From an uncultured Clostridia bacterium (GTDB taxonomy: Bacteria; Bacillota; Clostridia; TANB77; CAG-508), in assembly GCA_944393465.1 (NCBI GenBank), contig CALYAG010000014.1, positions 1 through 43,220 of the forward strand: DNA of 43,220 nt. The letters run 5' to 3'. Shown here piece by piece: positions 33,611 to 42,462 of this stretch. The notes under the pieces are model-generated. The model was not told where the DNA came from. It was given only the letters and a program-made list of their open reading frames with translations, and searched no databases. The first letter of the stretch is position 1; each line of letters begins with the position of its first letter. A program made the translations under genes and the position numbers.

Positions 33611-34384
33611 CTAAATTGTTGCTTTTTTAAGTTCTATTTTTTCATTTAGCAACTTATATGAAACATTTATAAAATTGCATTCTGTATCTGTCAAATATAT
33701 TTCATCTTGAGCTTTTTCTTTATTTGTAGATGATTCTATCATAGTTTTCATATGGCTTGCAAGCTTTTCTCCTGTATTTATTATTTCTGTATTTGGCATT
33801 TGCTCTTCAATTATTTTTTTGAATAGTGGATAATGAGTGCAACCAAGAATTAATGCATCTAACTTTGGAAAATCTTTTATATATTCGTGAATTGTAAGAC
33901 TAGCTATTTCATTATCTACCCATCCCTCTTCTGCCATTGGTGCTAAAAGAGGGCATTCCTTATTATATACATTAATATCTTTTATTTGCTTTTTTAAGTT
34001 TACTTCCCACGAATTACTTCTTATAGTTCCCCTTGTTGCAATTACTCCAACGTTTTTTATACTTTCTTTGCTTTTTATGTACTCAATAGTTGGCTGTATA
34101 ATTCCAATGATTGGCACTTTATAAATACTTTGCACTTCTTCTAGCGCTTGGCTAGTTGCTGTACCACAAGCTATAACTATGGCTTTTACATTTTGCTCAA
34201 GTAAAAAATCTATATTCTTTTTGCTTAATTCTATTATACTTTGCTTTGATTTAGAGCCATATGGGAAATTTTTTGTATCTCCCAAATAAATTATTTTTTC
34301 ATTTGGCATTGCTTTTTTTATTTCTTTATATACTGTAAGTCCTCCAACGCCTGAGTCAAACATTCCTATTGGTCTATCGTCCAT
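33611..34384 (-). CDS. murI: glutamate racemase MurI
   Basis: This 257-residue enzyme makes D-glutamate for peptidoglycan. It has IGMFDSGVGGLTV with the catalytic-site Asp-Ser, YLGDTKNFPYGSKS, the first catalytic Cys in VIACGTATS and the second in LILGCTHYPLF. The family's usual ACNTAS is ACGTAT here, so the Asn that helps bind substrate is Gly. GGGAGG precedes the ATG. Confidence 0.93.
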   Translation of the reverse strand: MDDRPIGMFDSGVGGLTVYKEIKKAMPNEKIIYLGDTKNFPYGSKSKQSIIELSKKNIDFLLEQNVKAIVIACGTATSQALEEVQSIYKVPIIGIIQPTIEYIKSKESIKNVGVIATRGTIRSNSWEVNLKKQIKDINVYNKECPLLAPMAEEGWVDNEIASLTIHEYIKDFPKLDALILGCTHYPLFKKIIEEQMPNTEIINTGEKLASHMKTMIESSTNKEKAQDEIYLTDTECNFINVSYKLLNEKIELKKATI

Positions 34385-34445
34385 GCTTACCTCCCTTTCA
34401 CTGCTCTAATTATATTAGCATCTTTTTTAATTTATTTCAATATAT

Positions 34446-34691
34446 TTTTTCAGTTGGGGACGGTCCTAAATCGAAAAATTTGTCAGTTGGGGACGGTCCT
34501 TTTTCGAAAATACTAAAATAAAAGCCAAAGCAATATGTATATTTTTCATTCTCAAGGCTTATGCAGTAGCGACCCTCGCCGAGAATGTGAAAATAAATAT
34601 ATTGTTTGGCGTAAGTGATTTTTTCGATTTAGAACAGTCCCAATTGACAATTGAAAAAATTTTCGATTTAGGACCGTCCCCAACTGAAAAA
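34446..34691. repeat. composite REP-like cluster with a nested palindrome
   Basis: Two direct GGGGACGGTCC units (34446-34479 and 34482-34509) and two inverted units (34620-34655, degenerate, and 34657-34691) enclose a separate hairpin element at 34524-34610. The whole lies in the 34385-34767 gap after murI's start side, with no ORF. Confidence 0.85.
34524..34610. repeat. palindromic intergenic element (CAATAT arms) inside the REP cluster
   Basis: GCCAAAGCAATATGTATATTT pairs with AAATAAATATATTGTTTGGC, with GAGAATG/CATTCTC as an inner stem. It belongs by its arms to the family at 23109-23195. Confidence 0.7.
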
Positions 34692-34707
34692 TTTTAAAAT
34701 TAAAATT

Positions 34708-34752
34708 CAAAAAAGCCAGCTTGCTTTAATTCATAAAGTAAACTGACTTTTT
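34708..34752 (-). terminator. intrinsic terminator of the Cys-rich carboxypeptidase-regulatory-like gene
   Basis: On the minus strand AAAGTCAGTTTACTTT and AAAGCAAGCTGGCTTT pair around a 7-nt loop and are followed by TTTTTT. Confidence 0.8.
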
Positions 34753-34767
34753 CCTTAAGCCATTATC

Positions 34768-35241
34768 TTATTTGCAATAATCACATTCATCATCTGGCTT
34801 TGGTGGTTTTGGATAGTCTGGCTTTTCAGGTTTTTCTGGTTTATCTGGTTTACACTCCATTTTACAATCGCAATCTAGTTTTTCACCTTTTAAGCATTTA
34901 AAATCTTTTTCCACTTTTGCGCATATTTTTGAATGTTTTACTTTATTTGCCCAAATTTCTATTGAATAATATCTGTCTGGGCAAAGTGGTCCAAATACAA
35001 ATTCGCCGTTTTTGTCAGTAAAAGTGTGACTTACGGGTTTTCTTTCATCTTTGCAATCGCAATCTACTTCAACTAACTTTACAACTGCGTCTTCTATTGG
35101 ATCACCACAGTCATCTTTAACTATTCCATAGATAACTGTTCTTCTATCTTTTGAAATTGTTATATCTAAATCATATTGTTTGCCGGCAGCTAGTACTCCG
35201 TCAACATCTATGATTGGGCATATTTTTTTATCATATTTCAT
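34768..35241 (-). CDS. carboxypeptidase regulatory-like (Cna-B type fold) Cys-rich protein
   Basis: This 157-residue protein has no signal peptide. Residues 30-105 form a beta-sandwich of the carboxypeptidase regulatory-like type: YGIVKDDCGDPIEDAVVKLVEV and SHTFTDKNGEFVFGPLCPDRYYSIEI. The tail is Cys-rich (CDCK, CDYCK) and has PEKPEKPDYPKPPKP. Proteins like this in Clostridia are often spore-coat or surface associated; nothing here proves that. A ribosome site AAGGCAGG precedes the ATG. Confidence 0.7.
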   Translation of the reverse strand: MKYDKKICPIIDVDGVLAAGKQYDLDITISKDRRTVIYGIVKDDCGDPIEDAVVKLVEVDCDCKDERKPVSHTFTDKNGEFVFGPLCPDRYYSIEIWANKVKHSKICAKVEKDFKCLKGEKLDCDCKMECKPDKPEKPEKPDYPKPPKPDDECDYCK

Positions 35242-35294
35242 ATTATATAACCTGCCTTTCTTTTATATAATATGAAAATTTTTATGTTTAGTTA

Positions 35295-35435
35295 CTACAT
35301 TATTCCCATTTTTTTCATCATGCGTTTTCCTTGCTTTAACATTTTGTTTGGACCATAGCATTGAATTTCATTACACATCATTGTAGCTCCTACTGCTATT
35401 ATCATTCCAGCAATCATTCCTTTAACAAATTTCAT
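35295..35435 (-). CDS. small protein with glycine-rich membrane helix, unknown
   Basis: The start at 35435 has AGGAGGT 6 nt upstream, giving 46 residues; the longer frame from 35477 is not supported. One helix (MIAGMIIAVGATMM) is followed by a basic, Met/Lys-rich tail ending MMKKMGIM. It resembles YtxH-like small anchors in shape only. Confidence 0.65.
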   Translation of the reverse strand: MKFVKGMIAGMIIAVGATMMCNEIQCYGPNKMLKQGKRMMKKMGIM

Positions 35436-35561
35436 AATCTTACCTCCTAACAAATTATTAAATAAGCTTATTTTCAAAAATATGTTTTAACATATTGCTT
35501 TTTCTAAATTTATTATGTCTTTTTTGTGTTTCTTTTATTCGAAAATATTGTATAATTTATA

Positions 35562-35930
35562 TTAATTCTTTTTTATATACTTTTTATACCAAGAATATGC
35601 TTCAAATATTGCAATTAATATTAAAAATATTGCAAATAACTTTCTAAGCATACCTACTTCTATTTTTGTTGCTATAAATGCTCCTGCAAAAGCTCCTATT
35701 GCACCTAATACTGCTATTGGAATCGCTAGCTTCCAGTCTATTTGTTTGTTTTTTATATTTACAATTGTTGCAACTAATGATGTTGGAATAAAAAATACTA
35801 AATTTACTGCTTGTGCAACTTTTTGATCTACTGATAGAAAACACACTAAAATTGTAATTAGTATTGTTCCTCCACCCATTCCCATTCCACTAATTATTCC
35901 TGATATTACACCTGTTAAACCTTCTAGCAT
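35562..35930 (-). CDS. TauE/SafE family transporter, half-length subunit (second)
   Basis: This 122-residue membrane protein with four helices covers one half of a TauE/SafE anion exporter: GVISGIISGMGMGGGTILI is the repeat signature, followed by FIPTSLVATIVNIKNKQIDW. Family members normally have both halves in one chain of about 250 residues. The neighbour at 36028 supplies the other half, so the two probably form a heterodimer or heterotetramer. AAAGG precedes the ATG. Confidence 0.85.
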   Translation of the reverse strand: MLEGLTGVISGIISGMGMGGGTILITILVCFLSVDQKVAQAVNLVFFIPTSLVATIVNIKNKQIDWKLAIPIAVLGAIGAFAGAFIATKIEVGMLRKLFAIFLILIAIFEAYSWYKKYIKKN

Positions 35931-36027
35931 TGTTTGATCCTTTCTTGTGTTTAAGTTACAGTTATTTAATATTACCTCTTACCCAAACTAATATTCTCCG
36001 AACTGTAACGTTTTATCTTCAAAAAAT

Positions 36028-36426
36028 CTATCTAATCCAAATAGATATACTCGCATAAATTAAAAATGCTATAAAAATAAGTACAAGGTATTTGTCATTT
36101 ATTTTTTTCATTAAGTTTGCACCAATTGCTCCTCCTATTATTCCACCAATTCCACATATTATTCCTAGTTTCCAGTCAATATACTCTGCTTTGTTGTAGA
36201 AAACTAAACTTGCTAATACCATTGGTAAAATGCAAAGTACAGACATTGCCCTTGCTTTTTTCTCACTCTGTTTAAAAATGTATACAAATGCAGGCACTAA
36301 AATGAGGCCTCCTCCTGAGGCAAATAAGCCGCAGAGCAAGCCTGTTAATATTCCTACAATTGCAATTTTAAATTTTTCTTTGTTTTCCATATATTTATTT
36401 TTTCTGTTTTTATCATCTTTATTCAT
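36028..36426 (-). CDS. TauE/SafE family transporter, half-length subunit (first)
   Basis: This 132-residue membrane protein has the repeat signature ILTGLLCGLFASGGGLILVPAFV and KAEYIDWKLG, parallel to its neighbour. The ATG at 36426 abuts the T-run of the upstream terminator, so an internal ATG at 36390 (MENKEKF) may be the true start. Substrate is unknown; sulfite, sulfoacetate or a related anion is usual for the family. The DtxR-type gene lies upstream but is separated by a terminator. Confidence 0.85.
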   Translation of the reverse strand: MNKDDKNRKNKYMENKEKFKIAIVGILTGLLCGLFASGGGLILVPAFVYIFKQSEKKARAMSVLCILPMVLASLVFYNKAEYIDWKLGIICGIGGIIGGAIGANLMKKINDKYLVLIFIAFLIYASISIWIR

Positions 36427-36431
36427 AAAAA

Positions 36432-36466
36432 AGAAGTTAAATTATAGAATTTATAATTCAACTTCT
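36432..36466 (-). terminator. terminator between the DtxR-type gene and the TauE/SafE genes
   Basis: On the minus strand AGAAGTTGAATTATA pairs with TATAATTTAACTTCT (one G-U) and runs into TTTTTT directly before the ATG at 36426. Confidence 0.8.
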
Positions 36467-36507
36467 TTTTCAATTTTGATATTTTATTTTTTCATTTTGC
36501 ATTTCAC

Positions 36508-36921
36508 TTATTTTTCTATTTTTTCCATATACTCTTCAATAAATTTTTCAAGTTTTGCCGCTGTATGGCAAGATATGCAATGAGCCAATTTTTCTGTTTC
36601 TTCTTCTACTAAATTTGGATCAGTTTTTATTATATCTTTTAAAAATTTTCTAAAAAGCTCATGCCTTCTTTCTATGTATTTTGCTCTAGCCACTCCCTCT
36701 TTTGTTAAAGTTATATTTTTATATTTTTCATAATTAATAAGCCCCTGCTCTTTTAACTGATTTAGAGCATTGTTTGTACTGGCTTTTGTTACTTCCATTT
36801 TGTTTGCAATGTCTGTAACTCTTGCTCCTTCTCCTTCTTTTGATAATACGTATATGGAATACAAGTATTCTTCCAAAGAGTCCGTCACCTTTAATTTCAC
36901 CCCTTTTAAACTTGTCCTCAA
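36508..36921 (-). CDS. DtxR/MntR-type metal-dependent transcriptional regulator
   Basis: This protein of up to 137 residues has an N-terminal winged helix (SLEEYLYSIYVLSKEGEGARVTDIANKMEVTKASTNNALNQL) and a dimerisation/metal domain with RRHELFRKFL, EEETEKLAHCIS and a closing helix. It lacks the SH3-like third domain, as in MntR. Metal ligands His/Glu/Cys are at the expected places. The ORF opens with TTG at 36921; GTG at 36900 or 36888 are also possible. Its target genes are not evident; the TauE genes lie behind a terminator. Confidence 0.85.
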   Translation of the reverse strand: MRTSLKGVKLKVTDSLEEYLYSIYVLSKEGEGARVTDIANKMEVTKASTNNALNQLKEQGLINYEKYKNITLTKEGVARAKYIERRHELFRKFLKDIIKTDPNLVEEETEKLAHCISCHTAAKLEKFIEEYMEKIEK

Positions 36922-36999
36922 ATTTCTATTTAAGGTTAAATATATATTTTTTGCAATCTGTTCTTATTTTCGCTCATGCAAAAGTATTGTCTTTTACCT

Positions 37000-37401
37000 C
37001 TAATTATTTGTTTTTATCTCTTTAGGCTTAATCTTTGGTTGATTTACTTTTGTCATTGCATTAGTTTGTGCTTCATTCCATCTCATTACTCGTATGTTTT
37101 TGTATGTTTCTAATACTTTTGAATATTTATCTCTTTCATCTTCCCATACTGTTGATGGAATTTTATCAAAACTGTCAAACATTTTTTCCGCTTCTGTTAA
37201 ATAAATAATCTGTTCTTGTGGAGACATTTTGTCATACTTTTGTGCAAATCTAACTAAGCTGTCTAATTTTTGGTTTGCGTCAATAAAGCTGAAAAAATCT
37301 TTTACTTTTATTCCAGCCATTCTTATTTGTACAATAGCCATTGCAACTAATATTACTATAAATATGACAAGTATAAATATTACTGCTAATGCCTCCTTCA
37401 T
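37000..37401 (-). CDS. membrane-anchored protein of unknown function
   Basis: This 133-residue protein has an N-terminal helix (about 4-28), then a soluble, mostly helical domain with FFSFIDANQKLDSLVRFAQKY and MSPQEQIIYLTEAEKMF, and a Lys/Pro-rich end. The start is clear (AAGGAG, 7 nt before ATG). I do not recognise the family. Confidence 0.65.
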   Translation of the reverse strand: MKEALAVIFILVIFIVILVAMAIVQIRMAGIKVKDFFSFIDANQKLDSLVRFAQKYDKMSPQEQIIYLTEAEKMFDSFDKIPSTVWEDERDKYSKVLETYKNIRVMRWNEAQTNAMTKVNQPKIKPKEIKTNN

Positions 37402-37466
37402 TTACTTTCTCCTTATCTTTAGATTTTGCTTTATTATATCATTAAAAAATTTGCATTGCAATAAAA

Positions 37467-37648
37467 TTTTTCAGTTGGGGACGGTCCTAAAATGAAAAAA
37501 ATTTCTATTTGGGACAGACCTAAAACGAAAATATTGTATTTTTTCAGTTGGGGACGGTCCTAAAACGAAAATATTTTCAATTTGGGACAAACCTAAGACG
37601 AAAATATTGTATTTTTTTCATTTTAGGACCGTCCCCAACTGAAAAAAA
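37467..37648. repeat. REP-like cluster, four direct units and one inverted unit
   Basis: CAGTTGGGGACGGTCC occurs at about 37471 and 37543. Degenerate units (TTTGGGACAGACC and TTTGGGACAAACC) alternate with them, and the inverted unit at 37618-37644 closes the cluster. Its end touches the yqeG stop, so it may act as that gene's terminator. Confidence 0.88.
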
Positions 37649-38146
37649 TTATCTTTCTGGCTCATCATCCACGTCTTTTACAACACCGGTAACCATTCCC
37701 ATTCTTTGGCCACCCAATATATCTGTTAAAAATCCATCGCCAACAACCATAACATTTTCTGGATCTAATCCCATTTCAAAGCTAGCCTTTATAAAAGGCT
37801 TTCTTCTAGGCTTAAAAGCAAATGGCATATATCCAATACCTATTTTTTTAGCAAATTCTGCTATTCTTTTATTTTTATTATTGGATACCAAATATATTTT
37901 AAACTCTTGATTTAAAAGTTTTAAAGTTTTTAGTACACTAGTAGGTATGTGTTCTAGTTCGTGAAGTATAGTTCCATCAACATCTATAATCATTCCACCT
38001 ATGCCATATTCACTTTTTAGCTTTTTTATTTCTGTTAAATCAATATCATTGATATTATTGTACTCTCTATTTGGCTTAAAAGACTCTTTTACTATTCTGT
38101 TAATAGCCATAATAAATTTTGTATAAACTTTACCTTTTAAAGACAT
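37649..38146 (-). CDS. yqeG: YqeG family HAD IIIA-type phosphatase
   Basis: This 165-residue HAD hydrolase has motif I as IIDVDGTIL (usual DLDNTL), motif II in IYLVSNN, a Lys in FKPRRKPF and motif III as MVVGDGFLTDILGGQRMGM. Phosphatase activity is expected; B. subtilis YqeG lies next to the GTPase YqeH, which is absent here. GAGGTGA precedes the ATG. It is flanked on both sides by REP-like elements. Confidence 0.85.
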   Translation of the reverse strand: MSLKGKVYTKFIMAINRIVKESFKPNREYNNINDIDLTEIKKLKSEYGIGGMIIDVDGTILHELEHIPTSVLKTLKLLNQEFKIYLVSNNKNKRIAEFAKKIGIGYMPFAFKPRRKPFIKASFEMGLDPENVMVVGDGFLTDILGGQRMGMVTGVVKDVDDEPER

Positions 38147-38196
38147 TTTGTCACCTCGTACAATTTATTGTAACACAACTTTTACAATTTGACAAT

Positions 38197-38309
38197 ATTT
38201 TTTCAGTTGGGGACGGTTCTAAATGACAATCACACTAATGTAATTGTCATTTAGAACCGTCCCAATTGACAAAATTTTCGATTTAGGACCGTCCCCAACT
38301 GAAAAAAAT
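38197..38309. repeat. REP-like inverted cluster between yqeG and clpC
   Basis: CAGTTGGGGACGGTTC at the left and two inverted units at the right enclose TGACAATCACACTAATGTAA, giving a long hairpin. It lies directly behind clpC and may end its transcript. Confidence 0.88.
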
Positions 38310-38319
38310 TTAAAAACTG

Positions 38320-40764
38320 TTATCCAACAACAATTTCATCGTCTTTTGCAGTTACTTTTGCTTCTTTCTTTATTTTGCCATCAAGCATTGCTTCTGCAAT
38401 TTTGTCTTCAATCATTGTTTGAATTGCTCTTTTTAATGGTCTTGCACCATAAGTTTTATCTGTACCTTTTTTAGCTACTAAATCTTTTGCTTTTTCATCT
38501 ACTGTAAGTTTTATTCCTTGTTCTTTTAGTAGTTTTCCAACATTGTTAATTAATATGTCTACAATTTTTCTTATTTGACTATCTTCTAGTTTATGGAATA
38601 CTATTATTTCATCAATACGATTTAAGAATTCTGGCTTAAATTCTTTCTTTAATTCTGCCATTACTTCTTTTTTAATGTCTTTGTACTCCTTTTCTTCACT
38701 TTCTTTATCATCTCCTGATTTACTTTCTGTGAAGCCCAATGTTTTCTTATCTGTAATTAGTTTTGCTCCAACATTTGATGTCATAATTATTACAGTATTT
38801 TTGAAGTTGACTGTTCTTCCTTGTGAATCTGTTAATCTACCATCATCTAATACTTGCAATAACATATTCATTACATCTGGATGAGCTTTTTCAATTTCAT
38901 CAAATAGGATTACTGAATATGGTTTTCTTCTTACTTTTTCTGTAAGTTGACCTGCCTCATCATATCCTACATATCCTGGAGGTGAACCTATAAGTTTTGC
39001 AACGGAATGTGGTTCCATATATTCAGACATATCAATTCTGATTAATGCATCTTCACTTCCAAATAGGTTTTCTGCTAAGGCTTTAGATAATTCAGTTTTA
39101 CCAACACCTGTTGGGCCTAGGAATAAGAATGAACCTATTGGTTTATTTGGGTCTTTTAATCCCATTCTACTTCTTTTTATTGCCTTTGCAACTGCTGATA
39201 CTGCTTCATCTTGTCCAATAACTCTCTTATGCAAATTTTCTTCTAAGTTCTTTAATTTTTCATTTTCACTTTCAGATACTTTTGTAACTGGTATTCCTGT
39301 CCAACTAGATATTACATTTGCAATATCTTCTTCTTTTAATGTTGGGACCTCTTTGCTCTTTTTGGTCTCCCAATTCTTTTTACTATCTTCAAGTTCTTTC
39401 TTTTTAGCATTTTCTTTATCTCTTATTTTAGCAGCTTTTTCAAAGTCTTGTACTCTAATAGCTTCTTCTTTTTCTTTGTCTAATTTTTCAATTTCATCTT
39501 TCATGTCTTTGAAGCTATCTGGCTCTGTGTAACTACTCATTCTAACCTTTGAAGCCGCTTCATCTATTAAATCAATTGCTTTATCTGGTAAATATCTATC
39601 ATTTATATATCTTGAAGATAACTCAACTGCTGCATTTATGGCTTCATCTGTTATTTTTACATTATGATGTGCCTCATATTTATCTCTTAGGCCATATAAA
39701 ATTTGTACTGTCTCATCTTCAGTAGGTTCATTAACTGTTACAGGGCTAAATCTTCTTTCAAGTGCTGCATCTTTTTCAATATATTTTCTATATTCTTTTA
39801 ATGTTGTAGCACCTATTAATTGAATTTCACCTCTAGCTAAAAGTGGTTTCAAAATATTTGCTGCGTCAACAGCACCTTCTGCTGAACCTGCTCCAACTAT
39901 TGTATGGATTTCATCAATAAATAGAATTACATCTCCTGCTTTTTTTACTTCTTTTAGAGCCTTTTTTATTCTTTCTTCAAAGTCACCCCTATATTTTGCA
40001 CCAGCTATCATGCTTGCTATATCGACACTTACTACTCTTTTATTTTTTAGTAATTCTGGTACATCTCCTGCAACTATTTTTTCAGCTAAACCTTCAACTA
40101 CTGCTGTTTTACCAACACCAGGTTCACCTATTAAACATGGGTTATTTTTTGTTCTTCTTGAAAGAATCTGTATAACTCTTTGAATTTCATTTTTTCTTCC
40201 TATAACAGGATCTAGTTTGCCTTCTCTTGCTTGTTTTGTTAAATCTGAGCCATATTGATTTAGTGTAGGTGTTGAATTATAGCTTCCTTTGCTTGATGAA
40301 TTAGCTGATTCACTATTTTCTTCTCCTTCTTCACTTAAAACTTTTACAAGTTCATTGTATAGACTTTGAGGATTTACATCTTCTTCTAGCATTATTCTTG
40401 TTGCAACACAATCTCCCTCTTTCATTATACCAATTAGTAAATGTTCTGTTCCTATATATTCTGTTCCTAATCTTCTTGCCTCTAAAAATGCATTTTCTAT
40501 TACTCTTTTAGTTCTTGGTGTAAAACTAATTTCATTGCTATCTTCTATTTCTTCACCTACTCCAACTATTTCTTCAATAGCTTGTTTTACGCTTTCTGAA
40601 GTTAGTCCTTGGTTTTGTAATACTTTACTTGCAACGCCAGTACCTTCTTCAACTAAGCCGTAAAGTAGGTGCTCTGTTCCTATGTAATTATGTCCTAATT
40701 CCATAGCTACTTCTTGAGCATACTCTAGAGCTTTTTCTGCTCTTGCGGTAAATTTATAATACAT
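38320..40764 (-). CDS. clpC: ATP-dependent Clp protease ATP-binding subunit ClpC
   Basis: This 814-residue AAA+ unfoldase delivers proteins, including arginine-phosphorylated ones, to ClpP. The two N-terminal repeats (1-140) contain NYIGTEHLLYGL and EYIGTEHLLIGI. AAA domain 1 has GEPGVGKTAVVEGLA and VILFIDEIHTIVGAG. The middle UVR-type coiled coil is at about 405-465. AAA domain 2 has GPTGVGKTELSKALA and VILFDEIEKAHPDV. The ATG at 40764 (MYYKFTARAEKAL) matches the family start and follows GAAAGGAAG; a TTG at 40785 is less likely. It is last in the ctsR operon. Confidence 0.97.
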   Translation of the reverse strand: MYYKFTARAEKALEYAQEVAMELGHNYIGTEHLLYGLVEEGTGVASKVLQNQGLTSESVKQAIEEIVGVGEEIEDSNEISFTPRTKRVIENAFLEARRLGTEYIGTEHLLIGIMKEGDCVATRIMLEEDVNPQSLYNELVKVLSEEGEENSESANSSSKGSYNSTPTLNQYGSDLTKQAREGKLDPVIGRKNEIQRVIQILSRRTKNNPCLIGEPGVGKTAVVEGLAEKIVAGDVPELLKNKRVVSVDIASMIAGAKYRGDFEERIKKALKEVKKAGDVILFIDEIHTIVGAGSAEGAVDAANILKPLLARGEIQLIGATTLKEYRKYIEKDAALERRFSPVTVNEPTEDETVQILYGLRDKYEAHHNVKITDEAINAAVELSSRYINDRYLPDKAIDLIDEAASKVRMSSYTEPDSFKDMKDEIEKLDKEKEEAIRVQDFEKAAKIRDKENAKKKELEDSKKNWETKKSKEVPTLKEEDIANVISSWTGIPVTKVSESENEKLKNLEENLHKRVIGQDEAVSAVAKAIKRSRMGLKDPNKPIGSFLFLGPTGVGKTELSKALAENLFGSEDALIRIDMSEYMEPHSVAKLIGSPPGYVGYDEAGQLTEKVRRKPYSVILFDEIEKAHPDVMNMLLQVLDDGRLTDSQGRTVNFKNTVIIMTSNVGAKLITDKKTLGFTESKSGDDKESEEKEYKDIKKEVMAELKKEFKPEFLNRIDEIIVFHKLEDSQIRKIVDILINNVGKLLKEQGIKLTVDEKAKDLVAKKGTDKTYGARPLKRAIQTMIEDKIAEAMLDGKIKKEAKVTAKDDEIVVG

Positions 40765-40789
40765 ATTAAATACACTTCCTTTCAAAATT

Positions 40790-41806
40790 TTAGTCTTCTT
40801 GTAAAATTTGTTTTATAACTTCACATCTTGAAGCTTCTTGGTCTATTACTGATAATTTTGTGCCAAGTCTTTTTTGCATATTTGCTGGTTTTGTAAATAA
40901 CATTAGCTCTCTAACTTTTTTGTCATTTAATTCTTTTATTATTCCTAAATCTGTACCTAATTTGACTTTTGATAAAAGCTCTAACGCTTCATCTTCTCCA
41001 ATTCTTCTTGCATTGGCAAGTATACCATAACTTCTATAAACTTCATCCTCAAGTTTTAGTGAATTTTTAGATAAATATTTTCTTGCTAACCTTTCTTGGT
41101 CTATTATTTTTTGAGCTAATAGATTTAAGTTTTTAGCTATCTCTTTTTCTGTTATACCCAAAGTTTGATTATTTGATACTTGATATACATCGCCTTCGGC
41201 TTTTGTGCCTTCTCCATACAAGCCTCTAACATTCATACCTAAATTATTAATTATATTAAGCATTTTGTTTAAGTTGCCTGTCATTTGAAGTGCTGGTATA
41301 TGTACTAATGTAGAAATTTTTAAACCAGTACCAACATTGGTTGGACAAGCTGTTAAAAAGCCATATTTTTCGTGATAACTGTATGGAATTAAGCTTTCCA
41401 TTTTTTCATCTATTTCAATAGCTAGATTTAATAAATTATCTATATCTAGTCCTGATGTAAATACCTGCAATTTTATATGGTCTTCTTCATTTACCATTAT
41501 GCAAATATTTTCGTCATCATTAATGACGACTGCTGTATATGGCATTTTTGTTTTTGCAAAATCTGGGCTTATTAAATGTTTTTCAACCAAACTCTGCTTT
41601 GTAACAGAATCCATATCATCTAAGCTTAGGAATTTTAAGTTATATCCTAAGCTCGGTGTAATTTCTTTTACTTTGTCATAAACTTCTTTTAACTCTTCTT
41701 TTGAAGCTCTATTAATAAAAGGGATTCCCTTTATATTTCTAGATAGTCTTACTCTAGTACTTATAACTACATCTGACTCTTTTCCGTTTTGTAAATACCA
41801 ATTCAT
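40790..41806 (-). CDS. mcsB: protein-arginine kinase McsB
   Basis: This 338-residue phosphagen-kinase-type enzyme phosphorylates arginines on CtsR and damaged proteins. VVISTRVRLSRNIKGIPF, HLISPDFAK, the catalytic loop with FLTACPTNVGTG and VRGLYGEGTKAEGDVYQVSN are characteristic. Its ATG overlaps the mcsA stop by one base, so translation is coupled. McsA is its activator. Confidence 0.96.
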   Translation of the reverse strand: MNWYLQNGKESDVVISTRVRLSRNIKGIPFINRASKEELKEVYDKVKEITPSLGYNLKFLSLDDMDSVTKQSLVEKHLISPDFAKTKMPYTAVVINDDENICIMVNEEDHIKLQVFTSGLDIDNLLNLAIEIDEKMESLIPYSYHEKYGFLTACPTNVGTGLKISTLVHIPALQMTGNLNKMLNIINNLGMNVRGLYGEGTKAEGDVYQVSNNQTLGITEKEIAKNLNLLAQKIIDQERLARKYLSKNSLKLEDEVYRSYGILANARRIGEDEALELLSKVKLGTDLGIIKELNDKKVRELMLFTKPANMQKRLGTKLSVIDQEASRCEVIKQILQED

Positions 41807-42366
41807 TATTTATTCATCTCCTTTATCTTATCTCTTATTTTTGCAGCATCTTCATATCTTTCTTCTTTAATAGCTTTGTCTAGTTGTTTTTGCAAGTCTT
41901 CTAATTTTTGAGCATTTTTATCATCTGATGATTTGCTAATATTTTCTGTTTTATTAGATGTTTTACTTTTTGTATTTTTTCCAAGTAAATCATCCACATT
42001 TTTTACACCTCTGCCGATATGTCTTGCTGTTCCATGAAGATTTTTTAATAATGAATCAATTGGTCCTGAGAATGTATCATAACAATCACTGCATCCAAAC
42101 ATTCCTGTATCTATGAAATCATTGTATGTCATTCCACAAGTTTTGCACTTTACGTTATCTATGCTAAAGCTTGGTAATAATGAACTTTCTGCATAATCAT
42201 TAAAGAAATCTCCTAAAAAGCTAGTAAAGTCCATTGGTATATCTATTCTATCTACGCCAAGTTTTCTAGCACATTCTGAGCATAGATTTAACTCCTTTCT
42301 TACACCATTTATTACTTGAGTATATCTAACATTTGCTTCATTTTTTCCACAATTTTGACACAACAT
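41806..42366 (-). CDS. mcsA: McsB activator protein McsA (zinc-finger and UVR domain)
   Basis: This 186-residue protein has two zinc sites (CQNCGKNEAN with CSEC; CKTCGMTYND with CSDCY) and a C-terminal UVR domain (LEDLQKQLDKAIKEERYEDAAKIRDKI). McsA activates McsB and senses stress. AGGAGG precedes the ATG. Confidence 0.95.
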   Translation of the reverse strand: MLCQNCGKNEANVRYTQVINGVRKELNLCSECARKLGVDRIDIPMDFTSFLGDFFNDYAESSLLPSFSIDNVKCKTCGMTYNDFIDTGMFGCSDCYDTFSGPIDSLLKNLHGTARHIGRGVKNVDDLLGKNTKSKTSNKTENISKSSDDKNAQKLEDLQKQLDKAIKEERYEDAAKIRDKIKEMNK

Positions 42367-42462
42367 AATAATTACCTCCTCTTTTAATTATTAGTCAAAT
42401 TCTTTATTTGCAAGTTTTTTATGAATTCTTTATGCCATATTTAGTGTTTTAAATATTTGATT

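Noticed and set aside
34385..34767. A hidden gene or riboswitch in the large gap beside murI
   Set aside because: All of the conserved-looking sequence is explained by REP units, a nested palindrome and a terminator; no ORF with a ribosome site remains.
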